Positions 1-8,304 of a DNA stretch of 64,000 nucleotides are shown piece after piece. The number at the start of each line of letters is the position of its first letter. The stretch's first letter is position 1. The stretch covers positions 88,162 through 152,161 of the forward strand of contig NZ_BLAF01000024.1 of NCBI RefSeq assembly GCF_009687885.1, read 5' to 3'. A program made the translations under genes and the position numbers. The notes under the pieces are model-generated. The model was not told the DNA's origin. It made no database searches and saw only the letters and a program-made list of their open reading frames with translations. The DNA is from Acrocarpospora pleiomorpha (GTDB lineage: Bacteria > Actinomycetota > Actinomycetes > Streptosporangiales > Streptosporangiaceae).

Positions 1-646
1 GCCGGACGAAGGGTCCGGGGAGCGCGCCCGAGACCCCGGACACGACTCCGGCTCCACCCGCCGCGACGACCTCGGGCAGCGCGCCGTCGCTGCCCGACCA
101 CACCGGGAGCCCCGGCGGCACCGCGTCCGTGTACTCGCGCACCACCGCCGCGCCCGGCGCGCTCACCTTCACGCCCGCGATGCCGCCGATCGACGCGAGC
201 TCTCGCATCAGGTCCGCCGGCACCCGCGTGCCGGTCAGCGCGGGGAAGACGTAGATGTAGACGGGCGCGCCCTGGGCCGCGGCGCACACCTCCGCGTAGT
301 GCTCGACGAGCCTTCGCGGCCCGGCCGGCAGGAAGTACGGCGTGATGACGGCCAGTCTCTCCGCGCCGCGGTCCCGGGCCGCCGTGGTCAGGCGCACCGC
401 CTGGCGGGTGGACGGCGCTCCGACGTGGGCGATCACTCGCGACGCTCCCGCCTCGGCGATGGCCGCGGAGATCACGTCGAGTCGCTCGCCGTCGTCCAGG
501 GCCGGGAACTCGCCGTTGGTGCCGGCCACGAAGACGCCGTCGACGCCGCCGCCGACGGAGTGCGCGACGAGCCTGCGCACGCCGTCGAGATCGATGTCCA
601 TCCGATCGTCGAAGGGGGTGGTCAGGGCCGTGATGATGTCGTTCAC
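1..646 (-). CDS. DHDPS/NAL-family lyase (DapA-like), 3' end outside window
   Basis: This is a class I aldolase or dehydratase of the dihydrodipicolinate synthase/N-acetylneuraminate lyase family, which acts on 2-keto acids through a Schiff-base lysine. Visible motifs are the N-terminal GTNGEFPALDDGER phosphate/carboxylate loop, YVFPALTG in place of the YNxP tyrosine motif, and IAGVKVSA with the probable Schiff-base Lys160. The GTG start overlaps the TGA of the upstream flavoprotein (GTGA), which suggests translational coupling. About 215 codons are present and the C-terminal third lies beyond base 1. It is the last visible gene of the sugar operon, so it probably cleaves or dehydrates a keto-acid from that pathway rather than making lysine. 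The substrate is unknown. Confidence 0.88.
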   Translation of the reverse strand, partial: MNDIITALTTPFDDRMDIDLDGVRRLVAHSVGGGVDGVFVAGTNGEFPALDDGERLDVISAAIAEAGASRVIAHVGAPSTRQAVRLTTAARDRGAERLAVITPYFLPAGPRRLVEHYAEVCAAAQGAPVYIYVFPALTGTRVPADLMRELASIGGIAGVKVSAPGAAVVREYTDAVPPGLPVWSGSDGALPEVVAAGGAGVVSGVSGALPGPFVR

Positions 647-2169
647 AGCCGGGGCGCCTGGCCGGTGAACGTGCCGGCGTCGGCCAGGTACTTCGCCGAG
701 ATCCTGCCCTCGGCAAGCGCCGCGCTCACGGCCTGGACGGCCCTGCGGCGCTCCTCGCGGGCCCGTTCGGGGTCCCGGCGCAGGGACGCCTTCTGGCGCA
801 GCAGCGCGGCCTGGAGCTCGGCGACGTCCAGCCGGCGCGGCGCCACGCCGCCGAGCGCCGCGAGCGCGGCCGCTGTGCCGGACGCCTGCCCGATGGCCAT
901 GACGCCGCCCTGGGTCCGGAACGACCCGTGGGCCTCGTGCGACGCCGAGATCGCGCGACCGGCGATGACCAGCCCGTCCAGGCGGGCCGGCACCAGGCAG
1001 CGGTAGGGGATGTCGTAGGAGTCGTCGAGGCCGGCCCACACGCCTCCCTCGCCGTAGCCCTCCACGCCGTCGACGTTGTGAATGTCCACGGGGAAGTAGC
1101 CGCGGGCCACGACGTCCTCCTGCTTGCGCCCGCTCATGACGTCGTCGGCGGTGAGGGTGTACTCGCCCAGGATGTGCCGGCTCTCGCGGATGCCGATCTG
1201 GACGCCGGTGGCGATGAGCTGGGCGTTCTCGAACCCCGGGAATCTGGCGATCAGGTACCGCGACAGCGACATGACCTGCCGGCGGCCCTCGATCTCCCCC
1301 GCCGTCAGGCTCTCGGCGCTCGTCCCGTCCACATTCTGGATCCGGGTGCTGTTGAAGTGCAGGACCCCCGGATGGCAGGTGGTGAGGAAGAGCACGGAAT
1401 CACGGCCGAGGTGCAGTTCCCCGGCGTCCATGCCCTCCTTGACCAGCCGCTTGAAGCCCTGGCCGACGAAGTGCTGCCGGGGCAGGCGCTCGGAGTACGG
1501 ATGGACCGCCACCATCTCCGACGCCCATTCGAAGTCGTCGAGGTTGTCGTCCATGTACGCCTTGACCGCCGCGGTGTCCACGCCGGCCATGTCGAACATC
1601 ATCGTGCTCGGCTGGACGGCGCCGTCCGCCTCCCGGCCCACCACGTACTCGGCGCCCGCGAGCGTGGCCACGTCTCCGTCACCGGTCGCGTCCACCACCA
1701 CGGAGGCCGAGTAGAACGACGTCCCGGACTTGTTCGTCACCGACACGCCGGTGACCCGGTCGCCCTCGACCCGGACGCCGCTGACGAAAGAGTGGAACAG
1801 CGGCGTGACGCCGGCCTCGAGGATCATCGACAGGGCGGCCCACTTGTACGCCTCCCGGTCGTAGAAGCACAGGTAGCTGCCGCTCCCGTGCGGGTTGGTG
1901 CAGCGGATGTGGCCGGTGCTCCCCCCGTCGGCGACCATGCGCTGCACGAACTCGTGGGGAATGCCCTGGATGACCTGCTCGTCGTCGAAGTAGAACGGGG
2001 AGATCGGTCCCAGGGCCGCGCTGGTCGGCATCCCGCCGAGGAAGCCGTAGCGCTCCACGAGAAGGGTTCGCGCGCCCTCGCGGGCGGCCGCGATGGCAGC
2101 CACGAACCCCGACGGTCCACCACCCACGACGATGACGTCGTACGTGCGATCCTCTGCCTTGTGTGCCAT
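643..2169 (-). CDS. FAD-dependent oxidoreductase (FAD_oxidored family)
   Basis: The protein is a 508-residue cytoplasmic flavoprotein. The N-terminal dinucleotide fold reads DVIVVGGGPSGFVAA (residues 11-25), ending at the acidic LLVER strand. A second signature, VVDATGDGDVATLAG, is typical of the FAD_oxidored family, and the C-terminal VIAGRAISAS closes the FAD site. ATG 2169 is chosen because AAAGGA lies about 6 bp upstream; the ATG two codons earlier is too close to it. It begins 11 bp after the binding-protein gene and overlaps the lyase start. In this operon it presumably oxidises a sugar-derived alcohol or lactone. Its electron acceptor and substrate cannot be read from the sequence. Confidence 0.88.
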   Translation of the reverse strand: MAHKAEDRTYDVIVVGGGPSGFVAAIAAAREGARTLLVERYGFLGGMPTSAALGPISPFYFDDEQVIQGIPHEFVQRMVADGGSTGHIRCTNPHGSGSYLCFYDREAYKWAALSMILEAGVTPLFHSFVSGVRVEGDRVTGVSVTNKSGTSFYSASVVVDATGDGDVATLAGAEYVVGREADGAVQPSTMMFDMAGVDTAAVKAYMDDNLDDFEWASEMVAVHPYSERLPRQHFVGQGFKRLVKEGMDAGELHLGRDSVLFLTTCHPGVLHFNSTRIQNVDGTSAESLTAGEIEGRRQVMSLSRYLIARFPGFENAQLIATGVQIGIRESRHILGEYTLTADDVMSGRKQEDVVARGYFPVDIHNVDGVEGYGEGGVWAGLDDSYDIPYRCLVPARLDGLVIAGRAISASHEAHGSFRTQGGVMAIGQASGTAAALAALGGVAPRRLDVAELQAALLRQKASLRRDPERAREERRRAVQAVSAALAEGRISAKYLADAGTFTGQAPRL

Positions 2170-2180
2170 GGGCATCCTTT

Positions 2181-3488
2181 TCAGTTCCTGTTGGCGTTGT
2201 AGTTCTTGGCGACCTGCTGGAGGGCGGACGCGACGTCGCCGCCCTCGAAGACGACCTTCTGGGCCGCCTTGACCGCCTCGGTGCTCAGCTCGCTGTAGTC
2301 CTCCGGATAACGCGAGGCCCGGCCGTCCTTGAGCAGGTAGTCGCGCCACCGCCCCAGCTCCTCGGCCGGCACGCTGCCCGTCGCGGGCGCCTTCGCGTAC
2401 GCGGACTTGAGCACGGGCATGACGCCCGCGCCGGCGAAGATCTCCTGGGAGCTCGCGCTCAGGTAGTACTCCATGAAGCGCCAGACGTCGTCCGGGTGCT
2501 CGGTGTTGGCGCCCATCGCCAGGGTCTGGCCGGCCACGGCCGTCGGCGTCGTCTCTCCTGCCGGGTCCCCGGGCACGGGGGCGGTGACGAGGTTCTCGCC
2601 GACTCCCTCGCCGGCCCGTGTCGAGGCGACGCGGTAGCTGCCCTCGATGGCCATGGCGACGGTGCCCGCCTTGACGCTGTTGACGACGTCGTCGGCCGAC
2701 ATCGTCAGGGACGAGCGCGGCAGCGCGCCGTTCTCGCCGAGGCTCTTGATGTAGGAGAGGGCCTTCTGCCCGGCGGCGTCGTCGAAGACGGCGCGTCCGG
2801 TGGAGTCGAAGAGGGTGCCGCCGTAGTGCGCGGTGAGCGGCTGGAACTTCTCCATGAAGTCAGCGCCGAGCCCCTGCTCGGACATGCCGATCCCGATGCC
2901 GGCCACCTTGCCGCCGGACTTCTCGCTGATCCCCGCGGCCACGCTGCTCAGCTCGGCGAGCGTGGTGGGGGGCTCGAAGCCGTACTCGCTCAGGATGTCC
3001 TTGCGGTACCAGAGCAGCCACACGCGGGACTCCCACGGCAGGGCCATGATCTCCTTGTCGTAGGTCACGTTGTCGATCGGGAAGACGTACTCCTCCCCCT
3101 GCTTGTCCAGCCACGGCTGCACCCGCGTGGTGATCGGCTGCACGGAGCCGGCCGCCACGTGCTGGGCGAGCTGGACGCTGTAGACGTTCACGATGTCGGG
3201 GCCGCCGCCGGTCGCGGCGGCCCGGATGACCTCACCGTCGATCTTGGCGAAGTTGATGCCGGTGACCTCGACACGCACCTTCGGGTTGGCGGCGTTGAAG
3301 CCTTCGACGATCTTGGCGAGCGCCGCGCCCCGGGGGTCGTCGCCCTTGGGGTCGAGGAAGGTCCACATCGTGAGCCGGGTGACGCCGTCGGCGGAGCCCG
3401 AGCCCGAGCCGCACGCGGTCAGCAGCGTGCCGATGAGCATGAGTGAGAGGGTGGTGAGGAGATGCCGGTGGAATGTTCGATGGGACAT
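2181..3488 (-). CDS. sugar ABC transporter substrate-binding lipoprotein
   Basis: A 435-residue family 1 extracellular solute-binding protein, membrane-anchored as a lipoprotein. The signal peptide ends in the lipobox LLTAC with Cys26 as lipidation site. The mature domain has the MalE-like start (RLTMWTFLDP) and the conserved GGPDIVNVY region. ATG 3488 follows AAGGAG with a spacing of about 7; an upstream in-frame ATG has no such site. It lies just downstream of the two permease genes, so the three form one carbohydrate importer. No transporter ATPase is encoded nearby, so a shared MsiK-type ATPase elsewhere probably powers it (inference from actinobacterial practice). Confidence 0.93.
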   Translation of the reverse strand: MSHRTFHRHLLTTLSLMLIGTLLTACGSGSGSADGVTRLTMWTFLDPKGDDPRGAALAKIVEGFNAANPKVRVEVTGINFAKIDGEVIRAAATGGGPDIVNVYSVQLAQHVAAGSVQPITTRVQPWLDKQGEEYVFPIDNVTYDKEIMALPWESRVWLLWYRKDILSEYGFEPPTTLAELSSVAAGISEKSGGKVAGIGIGMSEQGLGADFMEKFQPLTAHYGGTLFDSTGRAVFDDAAGQKALSYIKSLGENGALPRSSLTMSADDVVNSVKAGTVAMAIEGSYRVASTRAGEGVGENLVTAPVPGDPAGETTPTAVAGQTLAMGANTEHPDDVWRFMEYYLSASSQEIFAGAGVMPVLKSAYAKAPATGSVPAEELGRWRDYLLKDGRASRYPEDYSELSTEAVKAAQKVVFEGGDVASALQQVAKNYNANRN

Positions 3489-3536
3489 TGCCCACTCCTT
3501 GATGTGCATGGGGAGTGATGAGGTGGGCGGGTGGAG

Positions 3537-4382
3537 TCAGCCCTTGCTGGCTCCGGCGGTCAGCCCGGCGACGAGCCTGCGCTCGAAGACGACGAACGCC
3601 ACGATCATGGGGACGAGCGTCACGACCACCGCGGCCATGAGCTGACCCCAGACGACCCCGTACTGGGTCAGGTAGCTGTAGAGCCCGACCGACACGAGGC
3701 GCAGGTCGGGGTCGCTGACAAAGGTGCTGGCGATCAGGTAGTCGTTCCAGACGTACACGAAGGCGATGATCGAGGCCGCGCCCAGGCCCGGCCGGGCCAG
3801 CGGCAGGACGAGGCGGAGGAACGAGCCCGCCGTGGTGCATCCGTCGACCCGGCCCGACTCCTCGATCTCCACGGGGATGGTCTCGAAGAAGCCCTTGAGG
3901 ATCCACACGATGGTGGGAACCTGCCAGGCGGCGTAGATGATGATCATTACTTGGTAGGTGTCGTAGATCCCCAGCTTCACCGCGAGGTAGTAGAGGGGGA
4001 CCAGGATCGCGATGCCCGGGATCATCGAGGTCATGAGGATGAAGAACAGCAGGCCGTTCTTGCCCCGGAACCGGAAGCGCGCCGCCGAGTACGCCGCGGG
4101 CACGGCGATGACCAGCGTCAGCACGACGGTCGCCACGCTGACGATGACGCTGTTGAGCAGGTTCAGCGGGATCTGGCTCTCGAACAGCACCTTGCGGTAG
4201 TTCTCCAGCGTCAGCACCTGCGGAATCCACCGGGCGGGAACGGCGAAGACCTGGGACTCGGGCTTGAGCGACGTGCTGAGTCCCCACAGCATCGGCAGCA
4301 GGGCGAAGACGCTCGCCGCGGCGAGTCCCGCGTAGACGCCGACCGCCCGCCGCGCCGGCATCCTCTTCGCGCGGTCAGCCAT
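3537..4382 (-). CDS. carbohydrate ABC transporter permease, MalG type
   Basis: A 281-residue inner-membrane permease with six predicted helices. The cytoplasmic EAA loop is visible as EIEESGRVDGCTTAGSFLRL followed by VLPLARPG, the contact site for the ATPase. The N-terminal region has the family pattern GLSTSLKPESQVFA and a terminal hydrophobic helix before a short basic tail. Its start overlaps the stop of the MalF-type permease by 8 bp, and a 48-bp gap separates it from the binding-protein gene. With that protein and the other permease it makes the membrane part of a CUT1-like sugar importer. Confidence 0.93.
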   Translation of the reverse strand: MADRAKRMPARRAVGVYAGLAAASVFALLPMLWGLSTSLKPESQVFAVPARWIPQVLTLENYRKVLFESQIPLNLLNSVIVSVATVVLTLVIAVPAAYSAARFRFRGKNGLLFFILMTSMIPGIAILVPLYYLAVKLGIYDTYQVMIIIYAAWQVPTIVWILKGFFETIPVEIEESGRVDGCTTAGSFLRLVLPLARPGLGAASIIAFVYVWNDYLIASTFVSDPDLRLVSVGLYSYLTQYGVVWGQLMAAVVVTLVPMIVAFVVFERRLVAGLTAGASKG

Positions 4383-5289
4383 TGTCGCTCCTCAGGACGC
4401 GGATGTAGGCGATGCCGAAGATCACGTTGAAGCCGAACAGCACGACGCTGTACGCCGCGCCCAACCCGATCTTGAAGAACTGGAAGGACTGGAGGAACGC
4501 CTGGAGGCTGAGCACCTGGGTGCCGGACAGCGGGCCGCCGCCGGTGAGGGTGTAGACGAGGGTGACCATGTTGAAGTACAGGAGCGTCAGCATGATGATC
4601 AGGATCATCAGGACGGGCTTGATCGTCGGAAGCACGATCCGCCGGAACGACTGGATCGGGCCGCACCCGTCGACCCGCGCCGCCTCCAGCACCTGGCCGG
4701 GCACGGTCTGCATCGCGGCCAGGCTGAGGATGGTCGCCAGCGGATAGCTGATCCAGACGTTGACGAGGATCAGGGCCGCCATCGAGGCGTACGGATCGGC
4801 CAGCACGTCGTGCCCGCCGAGGATGGACTGCAGCGGCCCGTACGAGGGGTTGAGCAGCCACTTCCACAGCAGGGCGGCGATCGTCTGCGAGACCACCCAG
4901 GGCAGCAGGATGATCACGCGGAAGGCGCGGCGGTACGCGACCGGCTTGTTGAGCAGCACCGCCAGCCCGACCCCGAGCGGGAGCGTGATCAGCAGGGATC
5001 CGCCCACGTACACGAAGGTCCGGATGATGTCCGGCAGGCCCCCGGCGCCCAGCACGACCCCGTAGTGCTCGAGGCCGTTGAACGCGCCCGCGCGAAGGGC
5101 GCGGGTGACGTGGACGCTGAGCCACACGGCGTAGCCGACCGGCACGATGGAGACGGCCACGACGAGGACGAGCGCGGGCACGTAAAGCAGCACCGGCCCC
5201 GCGTGGATACGGCGGCGCGGGGTCGCGGGCGCCGGCCCGCCCGCGGACCGGCGCTCGCCGGGCCGCCGCGTGGTGACGATCGTGCTCAT
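4375..5289 (-). CDS. carbohydrate ABC transporter permease, MalF type
   Basis: A 304-residue permease, partner of the MalG-type subunit. After a basic cytoplasmic N-terminus (about 30 residues) come six hydrophobic segments. The EAA loop reads EAARVDGCGPIQSFRRIVLP, typical of MalF/UgpA proteins. ATG 5289 overlaps the kinase stop as ATGA. The gene order kinase-permease-permease-binding protein is unusual, since binding proteins generally precede permeases, but spacing and overlaps leave little doubt of co-transcription. Confidence 0.93.
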   Translation of the reverse strand: MSTIVTTRRPGERRSAGGPAPATPRRRIHAGPVLLYVPALVLVVAVSIVPVGYAVWLSVHVTRALRAGAFNGLEHYGVVLGAGGLPDIIRTFVYVGGSLLITLPLGVGLAVLLNKPVAYRRAFRVIILLPWVVSQTIAALLWKWLLNPSYGPLQSILGGHDVLADPYASMAALILVNVWISYPLATILSLAAMQTVPGQVLEAARVDGCGPIQSFRRIVLPTIKPVLMILIIMLTLLYFNMVTLVYTLTGGGPLSGTQVLSLQAFLQSFQFFKIGLGAAYSVVLFGFNVIFGIAYIRVLRSDNG

Positions 5290-6785
5290 CGCACGCCCTT
5301 CTGTGGAACGCCATCGGCGCGGTCTCGCAACCGGTGCAGCAGCGGGCCGGTCCTGTCGTAGAGATCGAGGTAGTCGTCGAACATGGCGGCGTACAGCTCG
5401 GCGTTCCGCGGGTCGGGCCGGACGGTCTCGCGGACGCGCGCCCACGTGCTCCGCCGGTCGGCGAGACCGATCGCCTCCGCCGCCAGCCGGGCGTCGCCGT
5501 ACGCCGCTCCGACGAGCTCGCCGGGGATCGCCTGCTCGGCGCCGGTGACGTCGCTGACGATCCGCACCCAGAGCCGCTGCCTCGCGCCGCCCCCCACCGC
5601 GACGAGGCGCTCGGGGCTCACGCCGGCCTCCCGCAGGGTGAGCAGATTGTGGCGGACGCCGAGGGCGGTCCCCTCCAGCAGCGCCCGGTACACGTGCCCG
5701 GGTCCGTGTTCCAGGCCCAGGCCCGCGATGACGCCGCGCGCGTCGGGGTCGAAGATCGGTGTGCGCTCGCCGTCCCAGTAGGGGAGCACCACGAGTCCCG
5801 CGGCGCCGGGCGGAACCCCCGCGGCGGCGGCCTCCAGCTCCGCGTACGAGCCACCGGCGAGAGTCTGCGCGCCCCACCGCGCCACCGCCCCGAAGGCGGA
5901 CATCCCGGCCGCCGCGCACCGGCTGCCCGGATCGACACCGTTCGCGGTCCACAGTCGCGGGCACGGCTGGACGTCATCGGCGTAGGCGACCAGGAACATG
6001 GTCGTGCCGTACATGATCATGCAGTCGCCGGGCGCGCGGACGCCGACGCTGTACGCCTCGGCCCACGCGTCGACGGTGCCCGCGAGCACGGGGACGCCGG
6101 TCCGCAGCCCGGTGTGCGCGGCGGCCTCGGCGGTGACCTCGCCCACGATGTCGCCAGGCCAGACGAGCGCGGGCAGTTCCAGCCCTCCGGCCACCTCGGC
6201 GGCCCAGTCCGCGGCCCAGTCCTGGGCGTTCGCGTCGTACAGCGGCACGGCCTGGCTCGCCGAGTGATGGTCGAGAACGTACGCCCCCGACAGCCTGAAG
6301 GCGATGAACGACGACGCCATGAAGAACCGGCGGGCCCGGTCCCAGACGTGCGGCTCGTTCTCGCGGACCCACTGCATCTTCGGGCCCACCGCCTGGCTGG
6401 TCAGCCCGGACCCGCACCGCCGCAGAACCTTCTCGGCGCCGAACGCCCGCTCCTGGTCGGCGATCTGCCGGGCGGCGCGGGTGTCGACCCCGTAGAGGAT
6501 CGCCGGGCGCAGCGGCGTCCCCGCCTCGTCCGTGACCAGCAGGCAGGGGCCGATGCCGCTGACGCATACCGCGGCCACCCGGTCCAGGTCGCCGAGTTCC
6601 GCCGTGAGCCGCAGGACGTCGTCCCACCAGACGCGGTCGGCGTCGTGCTCGACGTGCCCGGCGGCCGGGCGGCTGGTGTGATGCTCACGCTCCGCCCGCC
6701 GGACCACCCGGCCGCCGGAGTCGCACAGCACGGCCTTGCTGCTCGACGTGCCGATGTCCAGGCCGAGGACCAGGTCGTCGCTCAT
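5286..6785 (-). CDS. FGGY-family carbohydrate kinase
   Basis: A 499-residue sugar kinase of the xylulose/fuculose/glycerol kinase family, transferring the ATP gamma-phosphate to a ketose or polyol. The phosphate-1 motif is LGLDIGTSSSKAVL at residues 6-19. The C-terminal adenosine motif is LVAVGGGARQRLWVRI. AGTVDAWAEAYSVG occupies the position of the usual catalytic or substrate-binding aspartate region. Start ATG 6785 overlaps the isomerase stop as ATGA and is immediately followed by the fold. Its position next to a FucI-like isomerase predicts that it phosphorylates the ketose made by that enzyme. The exact sugar is not determinable. Confidence 0.92.
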   Translation of the reverse strand: MSDDLVLGLDIGTSSSKAVLCDSGGRVVRRAEREHHTSRPAAGHVEHDADRVWWDDVLRLTAELGDLDRVAAVCVSGIGPCLLVTDEAGTPLRPAILYGVDTRAARQIADQERAFGAEKVLRRCGSGLTSQAVGPKMQWVRENEPHVWDRARRFFMASSFIAFRLSGAYVLDHHSASQAVPLYDANAQDWAADWAAEVAGGLELPALVWPGDIVGEVTAEAAAHTGLRTGVPVLAGTVDAWAEAYSVGVRAPGDCMIMYGTTMFLVAYADDVQPCPRLWTANGVDPGSRCAAAGMSAFGAVARWGAQTLAGGSYAELEAAAAGVPPGAAGLVVLPYWDGERTPIFDPDARGVIAGLGLEHGPGHVYRALLEGTALGVRHNLLTLREAGVSPERLVAVGGGARQRLWVRIVSDVTGAEQAIPGELVGAAYGDARLAAEAIGLADRRSTWARVRETVRPDPRNAELYAAMFDDYLDLYDRTGPLLHRLRDRADGVPQKGVR

Positions 6786-8197
6786 CCGGCGTCCAGATCG
6801 TGGTAGTCGATGGCCAGCCGCCGGCTGACGGCCCGCAGCTCCTCCGTCCAGTCCCCCGGGATCGCGTGCACGTGGTTGGCGCCGAACGCCGAAAGGAAGG
6901 ACTGCGCCGGGGCGTCGAACCGCGCGAACGCGTGTGGCCATTCGAACGTCGAGGCCCGCGCGAGCCTGGTGTGCTCCGCCTCCCCCAGGTCGACGAAGCG
7001 CCCCTTCGTCACCTGGAGCCGGTAGCGGTGGTCGTACCGGCTCAGCCGCGCGAACGTGGCCTCGCCCGGCGCGGCGATGTGATGGACCGAGGCGCCGCCC
7101 GCCGGGAAGAAGAAGACCTCCGGATAGAAGTGCACGCGGCGCAGGTTCTCCAGCGGATCGTCGCTGCGGGCGGCGTACCAGGTGGCGTGCTGGCCGGAGT
7201 TCGCCAGGTCCCAGACATCGATGTCGGCGTGGTAGTGGCGGACGTCGGCGAACAACACCGGCAGTCCGGACAGGAGCTTCAGGATCTGCATCGTCAGCGC
7301 GCCGTCCATGTCGCTCTCGGTCGCGCAGACGAACGGCTCCTTGGGGCCGTCCCAGTCGTAGGGATCGTTCAGGACCGCCTCGGCGACGTCCATCGTCGCG
7401 AAGTGGTTCGTGAGCTCAGGCTGCCCCTTGATGCCGGCGAAGTCCAGGTTCCACTCGTCGATGAGCTCGCGAACCGCGTAGTACGCGCGAATCTGACGCT
7501 CCAGCAGTTTCGGGGTCAGCGACCGGCCGTCGTAGTGCACGCCCGCGGCGTGCCGCTCCAGCCACTGCCTTCCCCGTACGACGGCGGCGTCGTCGACGTG
7601 CTCGGACCGGCGCACGATCTCCCACTGGTCGATCTCCTCGACGTCGACGCCGAACCGCTCGATCCACTGGTCGGCGTTGCTCGCCGCGGTGTACATGCCC
7701 ATCGGCCTGCCGCCGATCCGGCCGAACGTCATGCCGCGCAGGCGGGCGACGGCCGCCGCCGCGCGTAGGGCGACGTCGAGCCGGCGTCCGACGGACGGGT
7801 CGCCGAGCGGGCCGAGCACCCGCTCGTGGGGCCGGCCGACCTGGTCGAGGGCGCCGCCGCCGGCCAGCAGCCCGACCATCCCCGGCTGCTCGGGCTCCAT
7901 CGCTGAGTACAGCAGCACCTGGCCGCGGGTGGCCGTGGCGGCCAGCATGGTGAAGTGCGGGAACGCCCAGACCGGATAGTGATAGATCGTCAGGTCGGGC
8001 GAGCGCGAGTCCATCTCCCGCGCGAGGCGGACGGCCGCCTCGTTCGAGCTGATCGGCGCGACCATCGGCAGGACATGATGCCCCCGGGCCTCGAGTTCCT
8101 TCCGGAGCCGGGACTCACGCTGCCGGCAGAACGCGTCGAGGTCCGCTGAGACGAAGTCACGCCCGTCGGAGAACGTCAAAATCCCGATACACGCCAT
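6782..8197 (-). CDS. L-fucose/L-arabinose isomerase-like protein
   Basis: A 471-residue protein with the fold of the L-fucose/L-arabinose isomerase group, Mn-dependent aldose-ketose isomerases. The probable metal ligands are a Glu in CATESDMDGALTM, an Asp in LFADVRHYHADID, and a His in NSGQHATWYA; these mirror the Glu-Asp-His triad of FucI. It is shorter than E. coli FucI (about 590 residues), as are many actinobacterial relatives. ATG 8197 follows AGAGGTGG; GTG 8203 is an alternative. It is the first gene of the operon, 17 bp from an operator, and should catalyse the entry isomerisation. The sugar is unknown, probably a deoxy-hexose or pentose (inference). Confidence 0.85.
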   Translation of the reverse strand: MACIGILTFSDGRDFVSADLDAFCRQRESRLRKELEARGHHVLPMVAPISSNEAAVRLAREMDSRSPDLTIYHYPVWAFPHFTMLAATATRGQVLLYSAMEPEQPGMVGLLAGGGALDQVGRPHERVLGPLGDPSVGRRLDVALRAAAAVARLRGMTFGRIGGRPMGMYTAASNADQWIERFGVDVEEIDQWEIVRRSEHVDDAAVVRGRQWLERHAAGVHYDGRSLTPKLLERQIRAYYAVRELIDEWNLDFAGIKGQPELTNHFATMDVAEAVLNDPYDWDGPKEPFVCATESDMDGALTMQILKLLSGLPVLFADVRHYHADIDVWDLANSGQHATWYAARSDDPLENLRRVHFYPEVFFFPAGGASVHHIAAPGEATFARLSRYDHRYRLQVTKGRFVDLGEAEHTRLARASTFEWPHAFARFDAPAQSFLSAFGANHVHAIPGDWTEELRAVSRRLAIDYHDLDAG

Positions 8198-8213
8198 GAC
8201 CACCTCTTTCTCG

Positions 8214-8227
8214 TGGAACCGGTTCCA
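8214..8227. promoter_or_regulatory. LacI-family operator O1
   Basis: Perfect 14-bp palindrome TGGAACCGGTTCCA with a central CG, the standard form of a LacI-family site. It sits 17 bp upstream of the isomerase start on the minus strand, so a bound repressor would block transcription or elongation of the sugar operon. An identical copy lies 65 bp away at the lacI-type gene. Confidence 0.9.
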
Positions 8228-8278
8228 TCATGTAACAGGAACGACATATGCGACGTCAAGACTTCTAGGGTATTCTTA

Positions 8279-8292
8279 TGGAACCGGTTCCA
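8279..8292. promoter_or_regulatory. LacI-family operator O2
   Basis: A second exact copy of TGGAACCGGTTCCA. It ends 2 bp before the GGAGGGG ribosome-binding site of the regulator gene and so predicts autoregulation. Centre-to-centre distance to the other copy is 65 bp, about six helical turns, which suits simultaneous binding or looping by a tetramer. Confidence 0.9.
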
Positions 8293-8304
8293 ATGGAGGG
8301 GTGC

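Noticed and set aside
928..2202. Long plus-strand reading frame opposite the FAD oxidoreductase
   Set aside because: It is the GC-rich mirror of a clearly conserved minus-strand gene, with no ribosome-binding site and a low-complexity His/Asp/Val-rich translation. The same applies to the other long mirror frames in the window.
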